Source of the DNA: Ceriagrion tenellum
Taxonomy: Eukaryota > Arthropoda > Insecta > Odonata > Coenagrionidae
DNA: 64,000 nucleotides
Direction: 5' to 3'
NCBI GenBank assembly: GCA_963169105.1
Contig: OY720632.1
Coordinates: 8,680,001 to 8,744,000, forward strand
The notes under the pieces are model-generated. The model saw only the letters and a program-made list of their open reading frames with translations. It was not told where the DNA came from and did no database searches. Both the position numbers and the translations under genes were made by a program. Positions 10,237 through 24,500 of the stretch are shown here, one piece after another (positions within the stretch are counted from its first letter, which is position 1; each line of letters opens with the position of its first letter).

Positions 10237-12520
10237 TTTTCAGGAGTTTCATTAAATCGCTAGTGGTAATGTCTTTGAGCATCCAAGTCTAATCTTTGTC
10301 GTTTTTCTTGCGAGGGCTCATTTTCTCACAAGGAAGACATTCTTCTAGCTATAGAGGATTTTTTCGAAAGGTTTTTTTCTATTAGGCATGTTGATGGATA
10401 TATTTTAAAGTCCAAGGAGGGGAAAGCCAGCAGCAGGTGAGAGTATTGAAAAGGCACCTCAATGATTGAGTGAATGTAAATTAACAGCACTTCAACACTT
10501 ATAAACATACATAAATAGCTCATAACATTTATGATGTGGGAATTGGTCTAAAAAACAGTTCGCAATCGTAATGAGAGGGAGATGGTTACACCACATGTAA
10601 GATATCTGCATATTATACAATAATAAACAATGCAGTGTTTGTTGTAGCAACAGTCATTATTACTATTCACTGCACATAAGTATTCTTGTATATTTAATTG
10701 CATGTATAGTCATGTGTATTTAATTCCTTAGTGTATATTGTTTACTACGTAATGATCTCATATACATTCAGTGCCCCTATGTGAGCTACCTTGAGAATAG
10801 ACACTGAAGAGTATACTCGTTGTAAATATGCATAGAATTTATTGATTACCCCCGAAGCAATCTATCATGGGGCCCTTCTTTTACAGATTTCCTTTCTACG
10901 CACTATCATGGTCCTGCAGAAAAATGTGATTTATAAATGCTAGAGGCATCTAAATCTCAGGTCAAGGAAATAAGCTATTGTTAATTTTAGAGAAAAATGT
11001 GTGATTTTTCAGCTAAAAACATTTTCAGACAAATATAAAGAGTAAAAGAAAATCGACTGAAAGAATTAGAACCTTCATTCAACTATCCGGTTAAAAAAAT
11101 CCCAGGCCTCCATCTTGAGTAAAGGTACTTTTAAGAAGCAAAAAATAAAACCACTGCACCAAACCCAATGCTTAGCATGGACCATCAGGGAAGCCTTAGG
11201 GTTTTTTAAAATAGCCTATTTTACCACCATATATCTTTTGTGTCCACATGCCAAATTTCAGTTCAATTGGTCTGGTAGTTTTGGCTTGCTAGGGCAACAT
11301 ACAGACAGACACCATTACATTTTTATGTGTTAGTAAGGATTATTTCTGCATGTTAAATCAAGTTTAAGTGTCAAGAAATTAAAAGTGGAAATATTTCTTG
11401 TTTAATGTCTTTTGCGCTTTAACGTACATCATTGGAATGCTAACTTCAACTCTGTGAAAATAACAAATGCGCATGTATTTTGAGTTGAGGTTTCACACAG
11501 TGCATAGTGATACTTTTTACGTACAGGCATAATTTTAAATGTCATTACATATTGTAAGAAATATCAGCTGTGTATTATTTAAGTTATTTGATTGAAAATA
11601 AAATTCTGCAATAAATAAGGTTTCACTATACTCTTTTAGCTCTTTAGAAATGTAACCCCTAATTAGTATGGGACTCAATTACTTGACTTTTGTATGTGCT
11701 ACACAAATGCATTGTGTACGAAAGTCGAGGACTGCCAGTAAGTCCAAAGGAAATATTGTGGTGTTTCAGGTGGTATTAAGATGTAAGAGGAATACCATGT
11801 GTGTACACACCACCCCAGCCACCACATGCCCTCTAAACTGGATGTTCATTTGGAATGATGGGTCCCTTGAAGGAACAGGTTCTGAGGAACAGGCCCATTA
11901 TAGATTGTTATTGTGCCACCATCCCTCTCTCACCATGTCATCAATGTCTCAATCACATGTCCTCAGTGCCCTACTAGAGACCAACAGCAGAGCATTTGGA
12001 TAAGTCCAAACATGGGTAGTGATAACTTGCTCAACATTAAGCATGCATCCCTACCATTTCAGAGGAATCCACCAGAATTTTCAATGATGAATGTATGAGA
12101 GACAAAAGAACGCTTTAAACAGAATAATTTTATCATATTGTAAAATATAAAAAAAGATAAAATAATGACAAAAGAGCAGTTTGGGCACACATTACAAAAA
12201 ATATTAAATGCACATAACCCTGTTGTAGCCACACGTAAATATTCAAAACTGGTCATTTGGAGAAGAGAGGAAAAGGAACACGAAATGGATATTCAAATGC
12301 CAGCTTTGGCAGGAGTCAAGAGGATGATTACTTGGTGAGGGGAGAACCAAGGGATTGGAGGGTCGCTGAACAATGCCATCAGCAGCAGCAAGATCAGCTG
12401 TCACCACATTACGGATAGTCTGTGCGCACGTGTGGAGTAGAGGGAATGCTGCAATATTGGCCGCATAGTGTCTGTTTCATTTCCTTTCTTTCAATCTAAC
12501 ATGAACTCCCCCTACATCAC
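10237..12520. other. Intergenic region between GRIP-like gene and Spp
   Basis: No gene is recognised. The block around 11101-11340, containing GCCAAATTTCAGTTCAATTG and CAGACAGACACCATT, resembles the 3' tails of RTE-type LINEs or of SINEs that share such tails, but no protein fragment supports this. Short open frames at 11668-12098 look like chance. The Spp 3' UTR should lie immediately below 12521, but I see no canonical minus-strand AATAAA close to the stop. Confidence 0.4.
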
Positions 12521-12593
12521 TCATTCATCCTTCTTGTTTTTGGAATGACTCTCTGCTGGCACTTCTTCCTCCTCCGAAGGATGGTCCTCATAC
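12521..12593 (-). CDS. Spp: Spp coding exon 8 (C-terminus)
   Basis: After acceptor TTGCCCGCAG the exon completes a split Gln codon and encodes YEDHPSEEEEVPAE ... KKDE followed by TGA. The acidic tail with terminal KKxx parallels the human SYEESNP...KKEK tail. It was recognised by splice phase and by the matching tail. Confidence 0.92.
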
Positions 12594-15500
12594 CTGCGGG
12601 CAACAAGTTACACAATTATTAATGCAGCAAAACTCAAACGTTGGACTATCACGACAAAGCTCTTTGAAAGGAGAGACAATGATCATCAAGCCTTTGGTCT
12701 TAAGGTGATCACAACTCTTTTCATAAACAACCAATGACATCTGGGGGCACTGCTATGTTCGATTAATTATTTTTAACCACATTTCACCATTTCAGCAGCA
12801 AGTGTTTTCAGAAGAAAGCCAGAGAAAATACACATCACATTTTTAGTTTCCCTCTGTTTATCTAATCCTTTATGCCACCACTTTTGCCACAAGCATTCTA
12901 TGGTCTAACAACTAGGTCTTCTACGTCAGGAGTCCCAGGGATTGAATGCCTGAACATGTCCAGAGAAAATGAAGTGAAAAAATGGGAGAAAATTAATCAA
13001 ACGCAGCATTACTTGAAAGTCCTAAGCAAGGTTTGAAATTCAAAACACTTCTCCTTCACAAGCAAGAATATTTAACTCAATGACTCATGGTGCATGTTGA
13101 TTTATCAATTACAGTTTCCCATTCAGGATTAACAAACTACCAGGTGAAAGTGAGGTTGGCTGAACTTACAACTTGATGGAAAGTTTGTGCGCAAGTTTTT
13201 CTTTAGATAGATAAAAATGAAATTTTTGAAAAAACTCTTATTCCCCAGCACCAAATATTATCTTTTGATGAAATGAGAGGCTCCATTAAAGTTTTCAGAT
13301 ATTCCACCACTAAGTCGGCTCTCTTTTCAGAAACCCCAAGTGTCTCAGAAATTGAAGCTAGTGTCAAGCTGATATCAATGTTTGTTGAGTTGTTATCCAA
13401 CTTTGCAGGGTAGTAAAGAATGGTTAGTAAGGGAACAGAGGAAAAGGAATGGTCAATGATAAAGGGCATCACTGGAAACTGGAGGACTGGAGAGAAACTC
13501 AGCATTGGCACGAGCCAATTCATAAAAAAAGGTTCCAGGGGGACAACAGTTCATTTAACATTCCAACTGGTGGAAGGAGCAATGAACTTCACTCAAAGTG
13601 CTCTCCACAAGGCATTGATGGTAGGGAATCCGAAGTCTACAGAAAAACCTTCACCAAATCAAGGATTTACATCTGGTATGGGAAGCCAGCATGGACCCAC
13701 CCTGAAGCTCATTAGGATGGGAGCAGTGGACACTTTGCCATCCCTCAAGTTCTCCACTCAAAACTTCATTTCCACCCATCAAATCACTGCAATAGCCCTC
13801 CCTCCCACACTCCCCCTTCACTCAAGGGGACACCATCTTTCTCCCATTATCCAGCTCCCCTGTCCACCCGAAATGCCCTGCCAAGTGCTCTAACCAGTTA
13901 AGCTACGCACTCATCCTATCCAACAGTGAATTTCACTGAAGCTTAGGGAGAGAGGAGTCCTCACCGGTACCATACATATGATGCCATGAGTCACCATTGT
14001 GCCTGAGCTAAGCATATAGCTCAAAAGGGTTCAAAGGGCCCTGTCTCAGCCAATTTATTTCCCACACTGAGTGTATTGAGGTTACACGTAAAATGAAACT
14101 TTACTCCATGTTGTTGCTTTGAAACAAAACCATAGTTTTCAACAATGAAATATGTCTTTAGCCCTCTTAATGCAGCGGGCAGATATTATTGGCTTCTGCA
14201 TCACGGGAGAAAAGTGCAGCAGGCTGATACATCGGCTCATGTGCCAAAATTGTTCAACTTTAGTTCACTTATATAATTACAATTATTTCTTTGACAGTGA
14301 AAAAGTCTTTTATGATTATTACCTAATTAATTTTGTACACAAAAAAACCAAACAAGGATATTTTAAACAATGACCTCATAATGTTTTGATTCCTAAAATG
14401 ATACTACATTCCATTTAACTTCCCTCCGTATTTCTCACTAGTACCGCTGACAGGAGTCAACACTAAGAGGGTTAACGCAACAATTTGCCCCTCTTGTCTT
14501 TTCAGCAGCTTATTGAAAAGGAGGGCTCCAGGGAGCAGTGGCTAAATGAACTTATTACGAGACATCTTTAATAGCATTTTCTAATTCGTGCAAACTTCTG
14601 AGGCTTTTGTGTAAATTTCTTGGGCTCGCCACCGGGTAAGATATTAATAGGCAGGCGATGTTTCGAGTTCCAACTCGTTACCCATTCTCAAGGCTAAAAA
14701 TTCTGAGGCTTTGTTTTTCATTTTGAACACCTCTCGATAGTATGTTGCCTCAAATCCTAAAATATGGCAACCTGCATGTCTCAAGACCCCTGAAACCATC
14801 CTGTCTCCAATTTGTTACATTGAAGGCCACCTAGTTTCAATGCCGAGCATATTATGAGTAAAACCAGACAGTAACTCATATAATAGTCTTTAACAGGAAC
14901 AGCAGTAAAACAGTTTACATTCAACTCAAACATCACATCTCATATCATTAAATGACAATACTTACAATGTTTACAAACCAATTTTCTGAAAACAAAGATA
15001 GATCTCTCAATAATAATATTAAAAAATGATAAAAAACAATAAAAAATAGAAGGTAGATCAACTTACTGAAACATGGCCTTCACATCACCTCGGATGAGAG
15101 CAACAATTAGAGGTGTGCCAATGCATGACGGAACCAAGTACAGCAGGGCTGGTTGAGCATGCTTTGAAATGTGCATCATGAAAATAGTGACTAGTAAACC
15201 AAGCAAGTAGGCAGCAAATGTGACATAGAAGTATATATTGGAGTTTCTCTTCAGGCTGTAAGAGAGAAATGAGAAATAACTAGTACAGTGAAATCCCTCT
15301 TTCACACTTTTGATGGGGGCCAAAGGAAAAAGTAGAAATTACAAGAAAATGTAAATTGACAGAAATCTTAATTTGCACAAAATCGAGGCAAAATATTACC
15401 AAATGTTTCATAAATTTATTTTATTTGATTGGATTACACCTAAAAACTGGTGGCTACAGCTATCTGTTGCAGTAAGCAGGGAAAAATAATAATTCATTTA

Positions 15501-18500
15501 TAAAATTTTGCAAATAAATTCTCATTAATGAAATTTCCGTGTATTTCGCAAATGCAAACAGCAAATTATGATTTGCCCCGCATATCGAAATTACTTTTTC
15601 ACTCTTCAAAAATATTTTGTGTGAAAACACATACACAAAATTCCAGGGTTCACATTGTACGTAAATACACATGCTTTTTTAATTTACGCACATATTCCCT
15701 TATTTAAGCTTTGTTTGCGGACTCATTAAGCGTTTTCTTCACCCGACCTTACACAATTTCAATGGCAATAATGTCATTGTTCTAGAATACCCATTGCTCA
15801 ACATACTCTTCAGCAAACCACTTGCATAGTTAAACGCCTGACTGTGACTCGTTCATACTCGTCCGACACTTGCCAGAAACATGTTCCTTGCAAGCAGGCA
15901 CTCTACCATTCATCTATAATCTGCCTAATGCCTATTAATCACCAAGCACTAAAAATATTAAGATACAGAAATACTCAATAAGTAACATATCAATTGCACT
16001 GAATTAGAAAATCTGATGTTGCTAAAACGAATGGCCATTGAAAACATACTGGAACAGAAAAATATACCTTTTTCACTAAGTACAAATTGCAATTTTTTTA
16101 AAAACAGCATTATTTCACTGAATAAAACAAATTGTATCATCAAAACAACTGGGATTGGAAATTTTTACCCAAATATTGAAAAAATGCTGATCCATATGCA
16201 AAGCAGAAGAAACTTAAACTTGAGTTAAAAACAGAATTTCAAGGACTTTGAGAGTGTGCAAGCTAGGAGGAATGGATGCACGTGGATGGAGGGAGTGTGG
16301 AATCAATCATAACAGAAATATTAATCACCTGTGATCAAACCGAAGCAGCAGAGCAATAAATATTCCAGGAATCACAACGTCCCCCAATCCAAGCATGGCA
16401 AAGTTGTTCGCCTCTAAGCCACGCTCGAGGAGATCTTGAGGGAAAACCACTGAAAAAAAAAAATAAGATAAGATGGACTAGTTATTATGAGCTTTTTATA
16501 GTTGAATGTGAACCAAAAAACTTCATAGCAAATAACACTCAGTTTAAGGTAATAATAATTTCATTTTCATCACAATTGCCACTGTTGGGAGGGAAATGCC
16601 ATTTATGTTTCACACATCAAGGTAAGCAGTCCTCCCTTCATGCAGGGTCACTTCAAGTCAGAGATACATATCTTACCAACAAACATTTAATCAAACCTTG
16701 AGCACATGCAATTAGAAAAATGATGAAGTGTTCCAAATACAACAAATTTTTTTCTTGTTGATGTGAATTCAATTCAATATTTGCCATTAGGTGGAATACA
16801 CCACAATAGACAATCACCAAATTAGGCAGTGGATATGACATACATTTGTATATAAAAAAATCGAGATGTCTAGAATCATGAGAAAATATTTTTTCACCGA
16901 ATACATAGGAGAGGACATTAACAATGAGTCAACAAAAGTTTTGAATTTAGTTAAGGCCAGCCAATCTTAGTGTCAATGGCAAATTATTAAACAATTTCAT
17001 GCCCTAATGCAGTATAAAGCTTTGTATTTGTGCTAGTCTGGAAAGGTTTCCGAAAAGGCAATTCTTATTCCTTGGACATGTATTTCAGTTATTAGGGGGA
17101 CAAGACCATAAGAAAGTAATATGTATCTTCATTTTTACACATTTGGACATGGACCTAAAAATGGGCACTATCTAAAATCAAGTGATGAAAAGAGGTGACA
17201 ACAATGCAAGGTGTAGATGTATTTAATTAGGCTGCCTATTATTTTTTATCTTAAATAACCAGTAACCATACACAATTTTACATTTATCTTCCGAGCCTGT
17301 CTCTCCTGCACAAAAATCATTAACACGTTTGCGGCGGCAAATATGTTAATGAGTTTTTTGTGAGGAACCTTGTCAAATGCCTTCTTGAAATCAAGGAATA
17401 TGGCGTTGACTTGCTTTTTTGATTCACCTGATTTTAAGATATCATAAAGGAAGAGCAGAAGCTGTTTCGCAGAACCTGCCATTACAGAAGCCATGCTGAC
17501 TGCTGTGTAAAAGGTTACAATTATCCAGGAATGTCATAATATTGTAAACAACAATGTGTTCGAGGATCTTGCATAAAAGTGATGTTAACGATATAGGCCG
17601 ATAATTTCCTGGGTCACTTCTATTTCCTTTTTTACATATCAGTGTGACGTTGGCAATTTTCAAGTCTTGTGACACCTTGCCTTTGGATAATGATTGGCTA
17701 AATATAATTTCTAAGAATGGTGCAATCTGTGGTGCTAACTCCTTCAACATGCGTGCAGGTACTCTTTCTGGACCTGGGGAATTGTTATGGGCCATTGTTA
17801 AAGTCAGGAATGTCTAAATTGTGTATTGTGTCATCCTTGGTGAATATACTTTTGATACATAATATCATTGTAAATGAAAGAAAAAGCCCAGGAGTAGTCA
17901 AATTGACTGCTTCAGGGGTAAACACAAAGAAGAAAATTCAGTGGTTCCACAGCTAAGGAAAGTAGCCCATTAGTAAATAGTGATACCTGAGTAAGTATAC
18001 CTATCTCACAGAGGACCCAGCTTCATCAAAATTCATTAAAAATTTTCACGCATAAAACCACAAAAACTGATATCAATGGTAGAAGAGAATATAAGTAATT
18101 GACCCATTAGAATATTGGCCACAATAGGCAAACCAACATCAACAAATATCTTGAAAATGGCTGTAGCACATTCAGGGAGCACCAAAACATACTGCTTTTT
18201 CCTTAAAACTGCCAAGTTATCATCATTAAAACATGTTTTAATGATGGACTCTTAATCCAGCATTCAATAAGCAAACAGGAATGAGCTCCCAATTTAAAGA
18301 GAATATTCAATCAAGTGGTATTCTGAAATTCGTGATTGCCATGTGGATGCATGAGCTTCAACTGACAGACTCATTTAAATTATCATGCTCACATTTAATA
18401 GGGGCCTCAAAGGCCTTGGCCACGGTGACCATCACGTTGGTTCCAAACACCCAAAAGATGTCGTAGAAAAAGAGGCCACAGAGCAGGATGCAGCCGGTGA

Positions 18501-21500
18501 CCATGTTGTTCAGATGCAGTAGCTCCACTCCATTGATAGCAAATGCAATGCCCAAAAGATTGTTGGCAATCCAATGCTGTGAAGAGAAAATTTAATGCAG
18601 AATACCAATTCATATAATGAGTAGTGAACAGGACATTTGTGAATAAGCAACAGTCTCGTTAAAGGCTGCTTCAGAGGTAAGCACACTGAAGAAAATTCAG
18701 AGGTTCCACTGCTAAGGAAAGTAGCCCATTGGTAAATAGAGTTACCTGAATAAGTATATGCATCATCTCAAAGAGGACCCAGCTTCGGCAAACTTTTTTT
18801 TGTTTCAATTTCATTTTTATTTAATTTAATAACAAATTTCATCACTGAGAATGGAAGCTCTATACAGAAAACTCTCAATTACTGGGGCTGCAATCATCAG
18901 AATTGAAGATTTTCTGCAGATCTCCATTCGATGTTTCTGTCAATGACACACAAAATGTGACTAACAGAAAGGCATTGCCAGGAAACAATACAGGAATCTG
19001 AGAAAAAATTAAATTGCTGACAAGGAACTGAATTGCATGTTCTAAAACAAGGGACCATGGGGGAAAAATTATTAGGAAGGAAAGCTGGTACTTTTTCCCT
19101 GGTGGCAATATAGGACTATGTTCATTGCCATGTTTCTGCATGCATCATACAAAAGGGAACTATTAAAAATTGATATTTTTGATATGACTTTTTATTTTTT
19201 ACAGGGGTTACTGCTTTGAACTGTGGTTTTATTATGATTACACTGCTAGACTTGCAATATTTTTATTGTTGCGTACTTGAAATATAATCTAAATATTTAA
19301 TGAAAAACTACAAAAAAATGCTTTAAAATAAAAAATACTGCCAATTCAATTTGTCCAACCCAAATATTCATATTTTTTATTAATCAACTACCCATGACCA
19401 ATAAAAAATGCAATAAAAATTTGACAATTTTTTTAGTCAATTGCTGAAAAAATCCATCGGGGAAGGGTATAAGCTTAATATGTTTTGTTGAATCATTTAA
19501 ATATTTTTGTTTATATTAATTAACAGGGTTGTTACAAGATTCCCGAATTCAAATTCCCTGACAAAAATCTTCATTTCCCCTGACTTTTTCACACTCTCCT
19601 TTCCATCATTACATAACATTTTTGAAGGGTAAGAGTCAATAAAATACAAAGTTCTTTAAAAAAATGTATTTCAATTCTTTTTAAAATGTACTTTTAAAAG
19701 ATTACATTCAGGGATGTGGACGTAGAACGTACCTTACCACAACATCAATGAAATGCTATACACGACCACATAGTGCTCTCAGCCTCTCGTCGATAGCATC
19801 GCACTCCAATTGGTTTTCTCGCAAAAGTTTGGTTTTCTTGGCTCTTAATTCTTTAAATTCTTCCCCAATCATTCTTTCATCTTTTCTCTTCTGTATCTTT
19901 TCCTTGTCTTCTTTCGCTCTCTTGCTTCATACCTCTTCATACTCTGCGTGCGCATGTCACACTCTTGAAATCATTTTGTCACTAATTTCCACATTAAGAA
20001 TTGTGCCGACCAAATTCATGGCATAATACACCTGCCTTTGCGTGACCAGTGTCTGTGGGAGTTGGTTTTCGATACTAACTTCTTTATGGAAAATCCCCTC
20101 TCCACAAAGGCATTTCCATGGCTCAATATTGAAATCATGTGGATCAAATCTACCATTAATCCAGAGCACTTCTACAATATTAAAATGTGCCTCCAAAAGT
20201 GATCAAGACGGGTGCAGTCTCAGTCATATTCTTCCAAGAACACAGAGGCAGCAGGTTCGTTAATTAAAGTCTTGAACTCAGCTTCTAGCGAGTCTCAAAA
20301 GCAGAGAACCATTGCCTTAGCTGCAGCAATGAGGGGCAGCAAAACGAGCAAGAGCTGCATCTTCGGATTATACTGTCAACTCCGGATCACAAAGCATGAT
20401 AGCCTTGCAAATCTTGTACTGAAGTGGAGACTTTTCAAATATCTAGGCCACCAATGCTTTTAGAAAAGTAACACACCCTTCTCTAAACTGCAAAATATCC
20501 TTCTTCAATACTTGATCCACCTTCCTCATAGCTTCTTTCACAGAGAAAGTAAGGACTATATCTTTGGCAGGAATGATGTTTCTTTCTTTGGCTACATCAA
20601 TATCACATACATTTGTGTTAGACAGTAGGTACTCTTTCTTTACAAAGATCTTGTACAAATCTGTGACTAGAGCACATAAATCATTGTGCAAAAATGGAGC
20701 CACAGGGTTGTTTGTTTGATAGGCAGTTAAAAAGGGCTCAATAAGGTGTGCCACATATGAGAAAAAAGCAAGCTAGGGTGCCAACATTTTATCCTTGACA
20801 GCATTAGCCACGTACGTGAAACTGGCTGACAGAATCTTGTCATCTTTACCCCCTTGTTCGACTCGTTCGACAAACTTGATCATGTTGGGAAGAATTTTAA
20901 CCCCAGTGTCCTCTGTGAAACTGTTGTTGAGCCATCAAACAGAGCAGAGAACTTTGGAGGAGACACAGAAGACCCTGTCCAGTTGGTGTACTTGGCCCGG
21001 CAGGCGGGTACATCTTTGAAGATGTTGTATGATGCTCTCATGTACATTACTATACCCCACCCAGAGGCATTCACGCCTTCTTTAAAAGCATTGTGGAGAA
21101 CATGCAAGCTGCATGACCCCATGGCAAGTAAAGATGGCTAATGCATATGCTAAGGCATATGCACAGCTAGTAATGGCTAGCAATGCTCCAAAGGGCGGCA
21201 GAGCGTTGAGCGGCGGAAAGACGAACTAGTTTGGCACCCGGCTGACCCAGGCCAACTCAGCCAGCCGACATTTTCCCTGATGCCATGGATGAGATTCCCT
21301 GACTTTTCCCTGACCTGTAACAACCCTGATTAAGTTCTCATTAAGTGAATTAATAATTTTAAATTAAAGTTACAGCTTACTTAATCGGTCCATGCGAGGG
21401 ATAACAATTTCATTTTGACCTTCTGCCTTCCTCAGATAAATTTTACCACCACATATAGAGAAAAACTGATAATTCTTTGACTTGTTTGCCTCTCTTGTGG

Positions 21501-24500
21501 CATTGGAGAGTTTCCTCCTCCCTGGACAAGGAAGCTCATTAAAATTGACTGGTGAGTCAGATGTTGGAACACTGTCCAAAGGCAAATGTCCAGTGGAGAA
21601 GTTCCTATTTGACTCTCCGCTTGGCTAGCTAGGACTCTTGATGTGTAGAATGATGAATTTCACATTTATGATTCCAGGCCAGTTATTTGACTTTGGTGTT
21701 ACCTTGTAGACACAGTCAATGGCTTTCTTTTTTATCTCTACTCCTAACTCACCACCAATTTGACAGACAACCTGGGGTAAATTTTCCTGCTTGTAGAAAG
21801 TAATATCAACTATCTCCATACTATTACCTAGAGTTCGTTGACCAATCAGTGACAGAGTCACTTCCAGGTGTTTGGGAGTAGATAGCCGTCCTCCCTATTG
21901 AATGTTGGTGTTTTTCTCTTGCAAGGTCAAGGACTGTGTACCCATCAAAATACAAGGTGGCATCTACAAAGTCAAGTACTCTTGTGGAGAACCGTACATT
22001 GTCCAAACATTAAGAGCCATGAAATGCTGAAATAAGGAACAGCAGAGGGCCACCTAGAATGGGTAGCTTTGCTCATCTGCTATCACCAAACACATATGGT
22101 AAGGGTCTACGCACAACAATAACTTCGAATGCTAGACTCATTGCCAAAGAAAAGAAATACCATCAAAGTCTCATTCGAGAGGCCATCGAGATAGCAAAAA
22201 CACCAACATTCAACAGGGAGGATGGCTATCTGCTCTCAAATGCTTGGAAGCGACTCTTACACCAACTGGCAAATCAGAGCACAGCACGGAAAAAACCAAG
22301 GCCTACATAAGACAGGTAGAAACTTGCATCCACACATCTAACCTGAAGACGCCTGCTGAAGTGCTAGCGAAACAGTCATACAAAGATGAATCGACAGAGG
22401 ATATTCCAGAAAATTAGCCTGTTACTCCCACATTACTTGTCACTCCTTCTATTCTGTCAACACATATCTTCTGCATCATCATAGCAATCAGATGTGGGCA
22501 TTTATGAAAGAGTTTCAGGCATAACTTTGAGGAATATTGTATATCCATATTGGTAAAAATTAGAGATGGGCGAATACCATTTCACAAATACTTGAATACC
22601 AGAAATTATTCGTGATCTCTAATTTTGAATATCGCACCAGCGCTATGGTTGGCAAGTTGATGAACTAATTACTTTGCGAGTGCTCCGAAAGAACCGCAAG
22701 GACACATTATTCTTCATTGTAAATACTTTTTATTTATTTTAGCTTTTGTTCTTGAGTGAAACATTGGTTACTGAATTCTTTTATGCAACTATTAAGAGAG
22801 AATAACGTCATTATGCCAAAATAATCCAGTGTGCACTTGTCGTGAATATAGTTTGTAATGACTCGGAGCAAGTGGGGTGGGAGTAATATGCATCAACGGG
22901 ATATTAAATTTAATTCAATAATCAGAGACACAAGAAATAAGTAGGAGGCACCGTCAATTTGGCCTTTTCCTATCCCCCCCCATTGTTGCTCTTCCGCCTA
23001 GCCGCGAGCTGAGCGAGACGCACGTGAGGGAGCAAAGTACGTAAGCCAAACAACCCCCATCCTTCCTCCCTCTCCCTACGTCACTCACATCCGCATGGAG
23101 ACAAGGATGAGTAGGAAGTGCGTGAGGGGACAAAGTACTCTGAGAGCACAGTCCTCGCTCCTCCCGCGTGGCCTCCCCACTTGCAGCACACTCTTCCTTC
23201 CTTCCTCTTCCCCCACTCCCCCCTATCCCTTCCAATGAGCGTCGCTCACTTCCGTAAGCACGAGGCTGACTGGACGGAGGGCGCGTGGAGGCCAAAGTGC
23301 GCCCAGGCAGAGGAGAGAATGTTTGAGTATCGCTTCCCTTCCCCTCCTCCCATCCTCCTCACCCTAAGCCTGGCGGACGACCCCTCCTAGCTGCACGATA
23401 AAAGGGAGAGTGATTTTAGGGTCGGGCGGCTCTCTCTGACACATGAAAAAGGGAAAGTAATCTTTGTTTGGCGGACCACGAGTACAATTAAGTGACGGAA
23501 GCCCGCGTGGAAGACTCCGAGAAACAACGGACGACTGAGAGCCGTAGAGCACGGACTATGTAAGAAATAAATCTTATTTATAAATTCTCTGGCAAATGAG
23601 GTCTCTCATTTTGTGCATATAACTCCCCTGGACCCGAAACTGTTCAGGTGTCCTACGTCCTTTTAGTATGGGGGTTACGATAAGTTGAAGAAAGCTTGTA
23701 AATATCGTCGATGGTTACTGCTCAGTACGTGCTTCCATTGTGAATAAAAGGTTTTGATCTGTTATAAACTATTTTCTTCAATTTTGAGAAATGATAAAAA
23801 TGCGTCCTTTCTACCAAATCTGGTGCAGTTTATCAATTAGCCAAATAATTTTACATTTATTTTACAAGTTTATGCCAGGTGAACTATGCTATCTTACTAT
23901 TTACTAGTGGAACGTACCCGTTGAAATTCAACGGGTGCAAAACACATTGAACTTATTTTATACTATCGATAACAATCGAAATATATCGATATATATCGCG
24001 CACAATGTATTTCTTATTGCTTATATGGATTCTTCTATTTCAATTGATACGTTATAATGTTGAAAGCGCGTTATATTGCAAAAAATATAATAATATGTAT
24101 CTGAAACTAAATTGGTATCAATTAAATATCCTGAAATGAAGGTTTGCTCTGCACCATGGAGCAAGTGCGTGACGTCAAGATGGCGGATCGCCTCATCCCC
24201 TAAGAGAAATATCAAGGGCCATTTTTTAAAACCAATTTTAGGAAACAATAGCAATATTTAGGAAGTAAGATATGCCGTCGCATGTTCTCTGATAAATTCT
24301 GTGCATTTTGGTACCTCATTTGTAGAGTTTGGTTGCGTATAAGTTGAGAAAAAGGTATCTATACAGTAGAAATAATATATATGATTTCCTGTATGAATCT
24401 ATGCTCTCTAACTATTTAGACTATATTCATATCCTGTAGTCTGCTGCTGTAAAAATCCCAACACCTTATGGACAGCGTTGCAGCAACTGCCTGCAAACTT

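Larger units (their letters stand above)
12594..15066 (-). other. Spp intron 7
   Basis: It contains a tRNA-like stretch (13853-13917), a TTAA MITE (14162-14471) and, near 14620-14700, GCGATGTTTCGAGTTCCAAC, which resembles Penelope-type terminal sequence. The overlapping open frames at 13203-13893 on both strands show no recognisable domain. Confidence 0.6.
16450..18392 (-). other. Spp intron 5
   Basis: It contains a CR1-like reverse-transcriptase fragment (17246-17795, minus) and one copy of a 125-bp repeat (17906-18030). The rest is AT-rich and unassigned. Confidence 0.6.

Noticed and set aside
11668..12098. Overlapping plus-strand open frames before Spp
   Set aside because: Two frames overlap each other, the composition is unremarkable, and no motif or splice signal supports them.
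13203..13893. Open frames up to 157 residues on both strands in Spp intron 7
   Set aside because: Frames on both strands cover the same DNA, contain no known domain and lie inside a verified intron.
22561..22621. TAGAGATGGGCGAATACC, similar to hAT tips
   Set aside because: A short inverted match (ATCTCTA) occurs 60 bp away, but the flanks do not agree and no longer element could be bounded.
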